From NCBI GenBank assembly GCA_013140775.1, contig JABFSA010000070.1:1-38837 (forward strand): a stretch of DNA of 38,837 bases, written 5' to 3'. Position numbers and translations under genes: made by a program. Shown piece after piece: positions 1-8,236 of the stretch (the stretch's first letter is position 1; every line of letters starts with the position of its first letter). Under the pieces are notes generated by a model. It was not told where the DNA came from. It saw only the letters and a program-made list of their open reading frames with translations, and searched no databases. The DNA comes from Acidobacteriota bacterium (GTDB lineage Bacteria > Acidobacteriota > Vicinamibacteria > Vicinamibacterales > UBA2999).

Positions 1-1394
<1,394 letters not shown>

Positions 1395-1418
1395 CCTCAC
1401 GCAGTAGACGACAACGAT

Positions 1419-1841
1419 ATGGCCCTGCCTCAGAAGCTGCTGCTGGAAATCGTGACGCCTGACCACGCCCTCGTGCGCGAGGAGGTGGACGAAGTGCAGA
1501 TACCGGGGTCCGAGGGATATTTCGGAGTACTACCCGGGCACACGCCGCTCCTGGCGACGTTGAAGATCGGCGAACTCTGGTACCGCATCGGGCAGGAGAA
1601 GCACCATTTGGCGATCGCCGGGGGATTCGCCGAGGTGCTTCCCGACAGGGTCACGATCCTGGCTCAAATCGCGGAGCGCTCGCAGGACGTGGATGTGGAC
1701 AGGGCCGAGGCCGCCCGAAAGCGGGCCGAAGAGCGTTTGGCCCGGCCGGTCCAGGATCTCGATTTCGAGCGAGCGCGCGTCGCGCTGATGAAGTCGCTCG
1801 TACGCATCCAGGTCTCAGCGCGCGCACGGACGAGGGCGTAA
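1419..1841 (+). CDS. atpC: ATP synthase F1 subunit epsilon
   Basis: Epsilon subunit of the F1 central stalk. It couples rotation to catalysis and inhibits ATP hydrolysis. The 140-residue length is normal. The N-terminal beta-sandwich (about residues 1-86) shows the family pattern: LLLEIVTPD, then EVDEVQIPGSEGYFGVLPGHTPLL, with a second strand set ending AEVLPDRVTILAQIAE. It is followed by a two-helix C-terminal domain rich in Arg, Ala and Glu (about 90-140), the part that can extend up the stalk. ATG at 1419 is chosen because the sandwich starts immediately after it; no strong Shine-Dalgarno sequence is visible. It lies 24 bp after atpD and is presumably the last gene of the atp operon, since the next gene has an unrelated function. 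Confidence 0.96.
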   Translation: MALPQKLLLEIVTPDHALVREEVDEVQIPGSEGYFGVLPGHTPLLATLKIGELWYRIGQEKHHLAIAGGFAEVLPDRVTILAQIAERSQDVDVDRAEAARKRAEERLARPVQDLDFERARVALMKSLVRIQVSARARTRA

Positions 1842-1878
1842 ACAGAAGTCGCCTGGGGTTCGTCCCCAAAGGCCAGAC

Positions 1879-2673
1879 GTGCTCCTCAGCCTCCGACACG
1901 TCATCCGATATCGAGGTCTCGTCGCCAGCCTCGTGGCCCGCGAGCTGAAAGCACGCTACCGCGGGTCCGTGCTCGGGTTCTTCTGGTCCTTCGTCAATCC
2001 GCTCCTGCTCCTGCTCGTCTACACCTTCGTGTTCACGGTGGTGCTTCCGGGTGCCCATCCCACCGCGATCGAGCCGTTCGCGCTGTTCATGTTCTGCGGC
2101 ATCCTTCCCTGGACCTGGTTCTCATCGTCACTGCTCGAGTCAACGACGGTACTCATCACGAGCGGAAACCTGATTCGAAAAGTCCTGTTTCCCGCGGAGG
2201 TGTTGCCGATCGTCACCGTCCTCGCGGGAGCCGTGCATTTCTGTCTCGGGCTTCCGATTCTCGCGGCGTTTCTCGTCTACTACCACGTGCCCGTCACGTT
2301 CACGGACCTCCTCTGGTTCCCGCTGATCGTGCTGATTCAGCTCGTGCTGACCGTCGGTCTGGCGCTGCTGCTGTCGGCGCTGACGGTGCATTTTCGCGAC
2401 GTGCGTGATTTGCTTTCGAACCTGCTCACGCTCTGGTTCTTTGGGACGCCGATCATCTACGCACTCGATCAGGTGCCTCCTCGCGTGAGGCAGATCCTCA
2501 CTCTGAACCCAATGACGCACCTCGTCGTGTCGTATCAGGACGTGCTGTTTACTCCTGGTCCATTCGCGCGATGGCCGGCGCTCCTCGCTGTCGGCGCAGG
2601 CGCCATTGGCGTCTTCCTCGTCGGATTTTTTATCTTCGATCGACTGCGGGATACTCTTGCCGAAGAGGTCTGA
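1879..2673 (+). CDS. ABC-2 type transporter permease for surface polysaccharide (Wzm/TagG-like)
   Basis: Membrane half of an ABC exporter that moves lipid-linked polysaccharide across the inner membrane. The 264-residue protein begins with the amphipathic segment common to this family (YRGLVASLVARELKARYRGS) and the conserved LGFFWSFVNPLLLLLVYTFVF that forms the first membrane helix. Five more hydrophobic stretches follow, at about residues 65-87, 105-135, 145-172, 178-200 and 228-252. The start is GTG at 1879, directly before the conserved N-terminal segment. Its TGA stop is immediately followed by the GTG of the ATPase gene, so the two halves are made together. No glycosyltransferases lie beside it in this window, so the substrate (O-antigen, teichoic-acid-like or capsule) cannot be told. 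Confidence 0.9.
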   Translation: MLLSLRHVIRYRGLVASLVARELKARYRGSVLGFFWSFVNPLLLLLVYTFVFTVVLPGAHPTAIEPFALFMFCGILPWTWFSSSLLESTTVLITSGNLIRKVLFPAEVLPIVTVLAGAVHFCLGLPILAAFLVYYHVPVTFTDLLWFPLIVLIQLVLTVGLALLLSALTVHFRDVRDLLSNLLTLWFFGTPIIYALDQVPPRVRQILTLNPMTHLVVSYQDVLFTPGPFARWPALLAVGAGAIGVFLVGFFIFDRLRDTLAEEV

Positions 2674-3981
2674 GTGAACGCGATCGAAGTGCGCGACGTC
2701 CGGAAAACCTATCGCCGCTACGGGCGGCGGCGGCAGTTTGCGACGCTGAAGAGCGCGTTGCTCTCGGGTGGCGCGCTCCGCGATCTTCGGCCAGACGAAA
2801 CGTTCGACGCGCTGAAGGGTGTCTCGTTCGACGTCACGGCCGGAAAGACATTCGGGATCATCGGCCGTAATGGATCGGGCAAGAGCTCGATGCTGAAGCT
2901 CGTGGCCGGGATCGGACGGCCCACGTCCGGAAGCCTCAAAGTGCAGGGCCGCGTGTCCGCGCTGATCGAGCTCGGGGCGGGGTTTCATCCCGAGATTTCA
3001 GGTCGAGACAATGTCTTCATCAACGGCATGATGCTTGGTCTCACCCGGCGCGAGATGTCCGCGCGGTTCGACCAGATCGTCGCGTTCGCGGAGTTGGAAG
3101 ATTTCATCGATGCGCCCGTGAAGACGTATTCGTCCGGGATGTACATGCGCCTGGGTTTTGCCGTGGCCATTCATGTCGATCCGGACGTTCTCCTGGTGGA
3201 TGAGGTCCTTGCCGTCGGGGATGAAGCATTCACACACAAGTGCCTCGACAAGTTCGCGGAGCTCCGACGCCGCGGACGCACGGTGCTCCTGGTCACGCAT
3301 TCGCTCGATCTCGTCACCCGCTTCTGCGACGAAGCACTCTGGCTGGACGCAGGAATCGTCAGGATGCAGGGCGACCCGCGCCGAGTGATCGACGCATACC
3401 TGCTGGATGTTGCGGGGGCCGAAGGTCGCGCTCTCGCGGCTGCCGCCGCGAAGGCGAATGCGATTCAGACGGCGTCAACAGCAACGCCGGTCAATGAGCC
3501 ACCCGACATGTCCAAAGCCGTCGAAGGGCGTTGGGGATCGAGGGAGGTCGAGATCACGAGTGTCGAGCTTCTCGATCGGAATCGAGAGCCCGCTCGGGTT
3601 TTCCAGTCTGGCGACCAGGTGGAAGTACGGCTCTCCGTGCGCGCACGTCATCCCGTGTCTGATCTGGTGTTCGGTGTTGGAATCTTCAACGCCGACGGTG
3701 TGTGCTGTTACGGTACGAACACCGACATCGAAGGCGCGGCATCAGCGGCCACCGCCGGCGACGGCGAGGTTGTCTTCGTCATGGATCGACTGGATCTCGT
3801 CGAGGGAACTTACAAGGTGGACGTTGCCGCTCATCGCCGGAGCGGCGCCCCGTACGACTATCACCGTCTCCAGTACACGCTCCGAGTCACATCGTCGTGC
3901 AAGGACACCGGTATCTTCCGGCCGCCACACCGGTGGGTGTCTTCAGGCGGCATCACAATCGCCCCTCGACCCCGGTCTTGA
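2674..3981 (+). CDS. ABC transporter ATP-binding protein with C-terminal glycan-recognition domain (Wzt-like)
   Basis: Energy-supplying subunit of the polysaccharide exporter encoded just upstream. Residues 1-240 form the nucleotide-binding domain: Walker A GRNGSGKSS (64-72), signature YSSGMYMRLG (152-161), Walker B VLLVDEVLAVGD (172-183) and the switch histidine in VTHSLDL (about 209). The QGRVSALIELGAGFHPEISG segment is typical of the KpsT/Wzt/TagH group. After an Ala/Thr-rich linker (about 245-285), residues 290-425 form a beta-rich domain like the Wzt C-terminal domain, which in known systems binds the terminal modification of the O-antigen. That domain suggests export of a finished, capped chain. 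GTG at 2674 abuts the permease stop. The last 29 bp overlap the convergent TonB_C gene. Confidence 0.92.
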   Translation: MNAIEVRDVRKTYRRYGRRRQFATLKSALLSGGALRDLRPDETFDALKGVSFDVTAGKTFGIIGRNGSGKSSMLKLVAGIGRPTSGSLKVQGRVSALIELGAGFHPEISGRDNVFINGMMLGLTRREMSARFDQIVAFAELEDFIDAPVKTYSSGMYMRLGFAVAIHVDPDVLLVDEVLAVGDEAFTHKCLDKFAELRRRGRTVLLVTHSLDLVTRFCDEALWLDAGIVRMQGDPRRVIDAYLLDVAGAEGRALAAAAAKANAIQTASTATPVNEPPDMSKAVEGRWGSREVEITSVELLDRNREPARVFQSGDQVEVRLSVRARHPVSDLVFGVGIFNADGVCCYGTNTDIEGAASAATAGDGEVVFVMDRLDLVEGTYKVDVAAHRRSGAPYDYHRLQYTLRVTSSCKDTGIFRPPHRWVSSGGITIAPRPRS

Positions 3982-4927
3982 GCGACACGCTGATGCTCTT
4001 CCGGAATTTCACCGGTTTTCCATCGACGGTGGCCGGCTTGAACTTCCAGTTTTTCGTCGCGGCGAGTGCGAGCCGGTCATACCTGGGGTTGACAGATGCG
4101 CGCATGACCGCCTCCTCCACCGTGCCGGTCTCGTCAATCAGGATGTCGAGCGCGCCATCTGTCATCGGTCCGAACTGCAGAGGATATTGGGGGAAATCCT
4201 GCCGGATAATCACCGGCGGAGAGACCCCCGCGTCCGCGAGCGAAAAGATGCGCGGAGGAGTGGGCAATGCGGCCGCTGCTTCCCGGACTCTGGCGGCTTC
4301 TGCCAGGGCGGCGGCTTCGGCTGCTGCCGCGGCCTCGGCCGCTTCAGCTGCTGCCGCCGCGGCCGCTGCGGCCCGGGCAACAGCCTGGGCGCTCAGATCG
4401 CGGAATCCCAAGGCGAGTGTGCCGATGTCGGAGAGCGGGGGTCGGCTCCCGGCCGCCCCCAAGTCCGGATCCGCGAGTGCATCGACGATCTCGGCGAACC
4501 CTGCCTCCGCAGCTTCGTAGTTCTTGTGATCGAACGCCACTTTGGCCGCGGCATATTTCTGCTGAACGATGGACGGCAGCATTCGCTGCCTCACTGCAGA
4601 AAAAGCTGACCGCAGCCGAGGTGAGGCTTCACTGTCCGAGGGAAGGTAAAGCGGATTGTCCGAGATAAGGTTCTCGATGACGTGCTCCGCCTCAGTGGTG
4701 CGCCCCAGAGCGAGGTAACAGAAGGCCCTGTACTTGTTGATGGGAAAACGGTCGGCCGCCGGGCCGGTGGTAGTTGAGAGCCGATCGAGCACCGTCAACG
4801 CATCCTCGTACGCGGCAGACGAATACAGGTCACGCACGGCGTCCAGTGTTTCCTGCGCTTCGCCGGCTCGCGGGTGCAGTGACAGCAGGGCTGCGACGAG
4901 TCCCGCTCGAATCAAGAATGTCTGCAT
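3953..4927 (-). CDS. secreted TPR-like protein with C-terminal TonB domain
   Basis: A 324-residue exported protein. A signal peptide is clear (residues 1-24, cleavage near GEA-QE). Residues 27-170 are helical and resemble two or three TPR units (YEDALTVLDRL, LALGRTTEAEHVI, YEAAEAGFAEIV). Residues about 181-220 are almost pure Ala/Glu/Arg and would form one long helix or coiled coil. Residues 225-315 match a TonB C-terminal fold (GALDILIDETGTVEEAVM, YDRLALAATKNWKFKPATVDGKPV). Classical TonB has an N-terminal membrane helix that contacts ExbB/ExbD; here a cleaved signal peptide takes its place, so energy transduction is doubtful. It lies 6 bp downstream of the PEGA pseudokinase gene and is probably co-transcribed. 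Its stop overlaps the end of the convergent wzt-like gene by 29 bp. Function unknown. Confidence 0.8.
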   Translation of the reverse strand: MQTFLIRAGLVAALLSLHPRAGEAQETLDAVRDLYSSAAYEDALTVLDRLSTTTGPAADRFPINKYRAFCYLALGRTTEAEHVIENLISDNPLYLPSDSEASPRLRSAFSAVRQRMLPSIVQQKYAAAKVAFDHKNYEAAEAGFAEIVDALADPDLGAAGSRPPLSDIGTLALGFRDLSAQAVARAAAAAAAAAEAAEAAAAAEAAALAEAARVREAAAALPTPPRIFSLADAGVSPPVIIRQDFPQYPLQFGPMTDGALDILIDETGTVEEAVMRASVNPRYDRLALAATKNWKFKPATVDGKPVKFRKSISVSLKTGVEGRL

Positions 4928-4933
4928 GGCTGA

Positions 4934-7027
4934 TTACTTCTTTGAGAAATCGATGCTCGCTCGGATGGGCGCTTTGAGCGTGACGTTGATCACGCGACGC
5001 TGCTCTCCGAACTGAGGGTTGGTGAACACCACCTCGTGGGAACCGATAGTGACAGGGAGGTTTCCAATAGGCGTTTCACCGACGTTCTCTCCGTCGATCG
5101 ACACGGTCGCCCAGGGGATGGCGTTCAGTGACACAACGCCCTTCGGCAAGGTAACCGCTATCGGCGACACTTTTCCTGGTGCCACTTGAATCGTGCGCGT
5201 CATTCGAAATCCGAGCGGTTCGTTGGCAATCTCAATCTCGTGCGGTCCCGATGCCAGCATGATGCGATCGATGCTGCTGCTACCGAGCAAACGCCCTTGC
5301 TCGTACACCTGTAGTTCGATCGGCGCCGATACAGACATCCATCCGGACACAATCGCGCCCTGAGGCGCGCCGAGCGGCACGACGAGTGTGGCCGGAACAC
5401 CCGGCTGGATGACGACACTATGACTCGCGGAACCCAGGTCGTTCTCGAGCACGACGGAGTGCTCACCAGCTTCCAGGTCGGCCAGGGTTAACGGCGTGTT
5501 GCCTCTGGCTTGACCATCCACCGTCACACGCGCACCGCTTGGCTCGGTTTTGATCTGGAGCGTACCGGTGGTGATCGCGGCCTTGGGCAGGTCGAGGTAA
5601 TGGGACGACGTCGCTCCCGCGGTAATCGTGACCGGGATCGTGCGTGGTTCGCCATCACCGCGAACGACGACGCTATGCTGTCCGGGCAGCAGCGACAAGT
5701 TGAGCGGACTCTGGCCGCGCGGTACATTGTCAACGAGGATCTGCGCCCCGGGTGGATTCGTACTGACCGTCAGCGTTCCGTTCGACGCCGCAGTGGCCGA
5801 GGACATGTACCGCGGCCAGGCAAGCAGCGCGGCAACCGCCGTGACGGCCGCGGCAGCCGCAATCCACGAGCGGTTGACCATGAATTTCTTGGACTGAGTC
5901 ACGAGCTGCGGTTCCTCCGTTGCCGTGATGGTCAGGTGCGACCAGACTGGCCTGTCACGGAATGGCGTGATCTCGGGTGTTGCAGTCGCTGGTTCGGCTT
6001 CGGTGGCCTCGGTCTCGGCCTCCGTGACAGACGGCTGGGGCGCGGTGAGCGTTGCCTCCACCTGGGACACTACAGGCGGCTGTCCAATCTGCGGCCGATC
6101 ATCGGAGGTCGCGCATACGGTGCCCGTCGCAGAGGACGCCTGGTACGCCGCGAGGAATGCCGTCAAGGCATTCATGTCCCCGGCGTACCTGTCGTCGTTC
6201 GCGACGAGCTCTTCGAGCCCGGTGGTCGCCTCGGCAATCGACCCGAACGAGTGTCGGGCGTCGAGCTGTAGGGCGCGCCTCAACCATGAGCGCAGACCCG
6301 ACGAAAGAGGTGTGCCGTCGCCGCTCCTGGATCGGGCGTACGCCAACTCCACGAGATCGGAGACAGCGCCAGGATACTCATCGCCGTTCAGCGGACGTCC
6401 GAGGACAAGCGCCAGGCCAACCATTCCGAGTTGCGTGATGTCGGCCAGCTCGTCGAACTTCGGCTCACCCGGCGACGGAGGCAGTGCCACGCGCAGATCC
6501 TGCCAGTACCGTTCCCGGGTGTAGTGAAGCTGTTCGAGCGCTCCCCCGATCGCAGATTCAGCAATGACCAGTCGTGCCTGGGGCGTCAGGATCAGACGTT
6601 CCGGTCCCAATGCCCCATTGGCGAGATGAACGCTCTGGTGCAGTAGGGCCGCGGCAGGTGCGAGCTGCTGGAGGACGCACATTGCACTGTTGATGTCGAG
6701 CACGAGGCCGCGTCTCTCGGTTTCTACGAGCAACTCGGCCAGCCGAACACCGGACGGGCAGTCAGAGAAGAGCGCCAGCGTGCGGCCGTTCAGGCGGTCG
6801 ATTCGTCGAACGGGGATGTACGAGGGGTGCTGGAATGTGGATAGGAGACTGACCCGTTCGCGAAGAGCGGATTCGAAGGACGGATTGTCCGTCAGCTCGG
6901 GGCGGAAGCAGAGTAGCTCTGGATGCACCTCCCGGTCTCCGCCGGTTTGCACCTGATACCGCTTGCCCAGGCCGTCCTCGGACGCAAGGACGGGAGCGCC
7001 GGTTGTGGAACCCGCAGCCTGTCCCAT
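4934..7027 (-). CDS. membrane-anchored pseudokinase with four PEGA domains
   Basis: A 697-residue protein. Residues about 20-275 have the layout of a Ser/Thr kinase domain, but the catalytic parts are gone: where HRDLKPEN is expected the protein reads NGALGPERLIL, and where DFG is expected it reads AES. No glycine-rich loop is visible. It is therefore a pseudokinase. A Glu/Thr/Pro-rich linker (about 276-380) leads to one membrane helix (about 386-408, rich in Ala and Val). Four beta-rich repeats of about 65-70 residues follow, with PEGA features such as GTLTVSTNPPGAQILVDN, GTLQIKTEPSGARVTVDG and WATVSIDGENVGETPIG; the third unit is degenerate. PEGA modules are usually extracytoplasmic, so this may sense or bind something in the periplasm and signal inward by protein contact. 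A secreted TPR/TonB_C gene follows after 6 bp. Confidence 0.82.
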   Translation of the reverse strand: MGQAAGSTTGAPVLASEDGLGKRYQVQTGGDREVHPELLCFRPELTDNPSFESALRERVSLLSTFQHPSYIPVRRIDRLNGRTLALFSDCPSGVRLAELLVETERRGLVLDINSAMCVLQQLAPAAALLHQSVHLANGALGPERLILTPQARLVIAESAIGGALEQLHYTRERYWQDLRVALPPSPGEPKFDELADITQLGMVGLALVLGRPLNGDEYPGAVSDLVELAYARSRSGDGTPLSSGLRSWLRRALQLDARHSFGSIAEATTGLEELVANDDRYAGDMNALTAFLAAYQASSATGTVCATSDDRPQIGQPPVVSQVEATLTAPQPSVTEAETEATEAEPATATPEITPFRDRPVWSHLTITATEEPQLVTQSKKFMVNRSWIAAAAAVTAVAALLAWPRYMSSATAASNGTLTVSTNPPGAQILVDNVPRGQSPLNLSLLPGQHSVVVRGDGEPRTIPVTITAGATSSHYLDLPKAAITTGTLQIKTEPSGARVTVDGQARGNTPLTLADLEAGEHSVVLENDLGSASHSVVIQPGVPATLVVPLGAPQGAIVSGWMSVSAPIELQVYEQGRLLGSSSIDRIMLASGPHEIEIANEPLGFRMTRTIQVAPGKVSPIAVTLPKGVVSLNAIPWATVSIDGENVGETPIGNLPVTIGSHEVVFTNPQFGEQRRVINVTLKAPIRASIDFSKK

Positions 7028-7354
7028 GATTGGAGCCCGAGCGTGCGGAAAACGTACCGCCTGCGCGCAAGTTTGGTACGCACCCTGTAACCATCACGTG
7101 GCACAAGGGTTAGCACGTGTGACAAAATCCTGAATGCCTGGCGCGAGCGATGCGCGCTTACATTCTCGTACTCGAAATCCAGAATCTGTTACGAGCCAGA
7201 ACCAACGCTTGGGCGTGTCTTCTTTCGCCGCTGAGGGTGAACTTAATACCCGACAATCACTCTCTCAGGCCGGCCGGGCCTGGCGAAATCCCCTTGGGGC
7301 AATCGCCCACAACTGGTACCACATGTGCAGTCACGTGCATGGGAAGTGGTGTCC
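7028..7354. promoter_or_regulatory. 327-bp divergent control region with three CACGTG palindromes
   Basis: This stretch separates the pseudokinase gene (minus strand) from the small orphan gene (plus strand). I see no gene in it. It contains three copies of the perfect palindrome CACGTG at 7095-7100, 7114-7119 and 7332-7337. The first two are 19 bp apart, close to two helical turns. Two sequences on the plus strand resemble -24/-12 (sigma-54) promoters, at 7139-7153 and 7314-7328. No convincing sigma-70 promoter stands out for either gene. All regulatory roles are inferred from sequence pattern only. Confidence 0.4.
7314..7328 (+). promoter_or_regulatory. possible -24/-12 (sigma-54) promoter before the 88-aa orphan gene
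   Basis: TGGTACCACATGTGC has the GG and GC at the correct 10-bp separation and agrees with 8 of the 11 defined positions of the TGGCACG-N4-TTGC consensus. Transcription would begin about 15 nt before the ATG at 7355. The mismatch in the -12 TTGC element makes this weak. It overlaps a CACATGTG palindrome that could equally be an operator. Confidence 0.25.
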
Positions 7355-7621
7355 ATGGGTACAACATCGTCACTGGCGGACCTCTGGTTCGATCTTCTTG
7401 ACGGCCGGCAGGTCAAGAACGGGCAGAGAACAATCAAGCTTTTCGTTCAGGGAATTCACGTTGACGGGGAATCGGTCTGGATTCAGGTTGCCAGGAACGA
7501 GCAGCCCGCGTCGAGGCTACTTCTGCACGTGGGCCCGCACGCCACGGTCCATGACGTGCTGACCGCCCTGCGTGAAACGCCGTCCGGACGGGATCGGATA
7601 GAGATCTCTCACGCGGCGTAA
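7355..7621 (+). CDS. small conserved-looking hypothetical protein (88 aa)
   Basis: I do not recognise this gene. It encodes 88 residues beginning MGTTSSLADLWFDLLDGRQ. The ATG at 7355 is preferred over a GTG at 7325 because the extra ten residues look like untranslated leader and the ATG follows a purine-rich stretch. The body looks like a small alpha/beta protein: strands in RTIKLFVQGIHV and ESVWIQVARN, another in RLLLHVG, then a helix VHDVLTALRETPS. No Cys, no signal peptide and no membrane helix are present. Codon use fits the GC-rich host. The next gene starts 63 bp downstream. The evidence that it is real is the open frame, composition and placement after a control region; function unknown. 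Confidence 0.55.
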   Translation: MGTTSSLADLWFDLLDGRQVKNGQRTIKLFVQGIHVDGESVWIQVARNEQPASRLLLHVGPHATVHDVLTALRETPSGRDRIEISHAA

Positions 7622-7684
7622 CGGTCGGGTTGCGCAAAGGGTGAACGCTGCGGCAGACTCGCCTGCGAGCGAGGTGCCGCAGTC

Positions 7685-8179
7685 TTGACCAATCAGGGCA
7701 TACCCAACGGTCGTTTGTTCAGCGCGGTGGGCGCCGCGGCGTTCGCCAGGGAAGTTCGGGCGCGCGGCGGAACCGTGGTTTTTACGAACGGCGTCTTTGA
7801 TCTCCTGCATCCCGGGCACATCAGATATCTACGTGACGCACGAGCGCTCGGACGCGTGCTCATCGTGGGGGTGAATTCCGACCGCTCCGTTCGCTCGAAC
7901 AAGGGTGACGATCGGCCGGTGAACCCGGAATCGGAGCGCGCCGAGCTTCTGCTCGCGCTGACGTGTGTTGACGCCGTGGTCATCTTCGACGAACCGACCC
8001 CTCACGCGATCATCAGCGCGATTCAGCCGGACGTCCTCGTGAAGGGATCGGATTGGGGTCCGGACAACATCGTCGGCCGTGACGTTGTCGAGGCGCGGGG
8101 CGGACGAGTGGTTCGCATGGATCTGGCACCGGGTTTCTCCACGACCTCGTTGATCGAAAAAATTCAACGAGCAGGTTGA
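7685..8179 (+). CDS. rfaE2: D-glycero-beta-D-manno-heptose 1-phosphate adenylyltransferase (RfaE2/HldE C-domain type)
   Basis: Cytidylyltransferase-fold enzyme that transfers AMP from ATP to heptose 1-phosphate, giving the ADP-heptose used in lipopolysaccharide inner core or other heptose glycans. The 164-residue protein matches the stand-alone adenylyltransferase half of HldE. It has the nucleotide-binding motif FTNGVFDLLHPGHIRYL (with HPGH), then VLIVGVNSDRSVRSNKG, RAELLLALTCVDAVVIF, VLVKGSDW and the C-terminal TTSLIEKI. There is no kinase domain, so the HldE kinase activity must be encoded elsewhere. The start is TTG at 7685, 25 codons before the FTNG motif. Together with Wzm/Wzt it argues for a Gram-negative outer envelope with heptose-containing glycan. 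Confidence 0.92.
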   Translation: MTNQGIPNGRLFSAVGAAAFAREVRARGGTVVFTNGVFDLLHPGHIRYLRDARALGRVLIVGVNSDRSVRSNKGDDRPVNPESERAELLLALTCVDAVVIFDEPTPHAIISAIQPDVLVKGSDWGPDNIVGRDVVEARGGRVVRMDLAPGFSTTSLIEKIQRAG

Positions 8180-8192
8180 ACCACCGGCCCTT

Positions 8193-8210
8193 CACACGAT
8201 TCGTCGTGTG
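8193..8210 (+). terminator. small hairpin with TTCG loop between rfaE2 and mfd
   Basis: CACACGA-TTCG-TCGTGTG is a perfect 7-bp stem with a four-base TTCG loop, placed 13 bp after the rfaE2 stop and 26 bp before the mfd ATG. UUCG-type loops are very stable in RNA. There is no T-run after it, so it is not a standard intrinsic terminator; it could mark an mRNA end, slow RNA polymerase or protect a processed end. Confidence 0.35.
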
Positions 8211-8236
8211 GGACAATACGTGGTTGCCAACCCACC

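Noticed and set aside
3407..4609. A 400-codon plus-strand frame across the wzt/TonB_C junction
   Set aside because: It spans two convergent recognised genes in other frames and shows no protein-like motif; it is low-complexity Arg/Ser translation.
7095..7110. TGGCACAAGGGTTAGC as a sigma-54 promoter
   Set aside because: The GG and GC are 11 bp apart instead of 10, a spacing sigma-54 does not tolerate.
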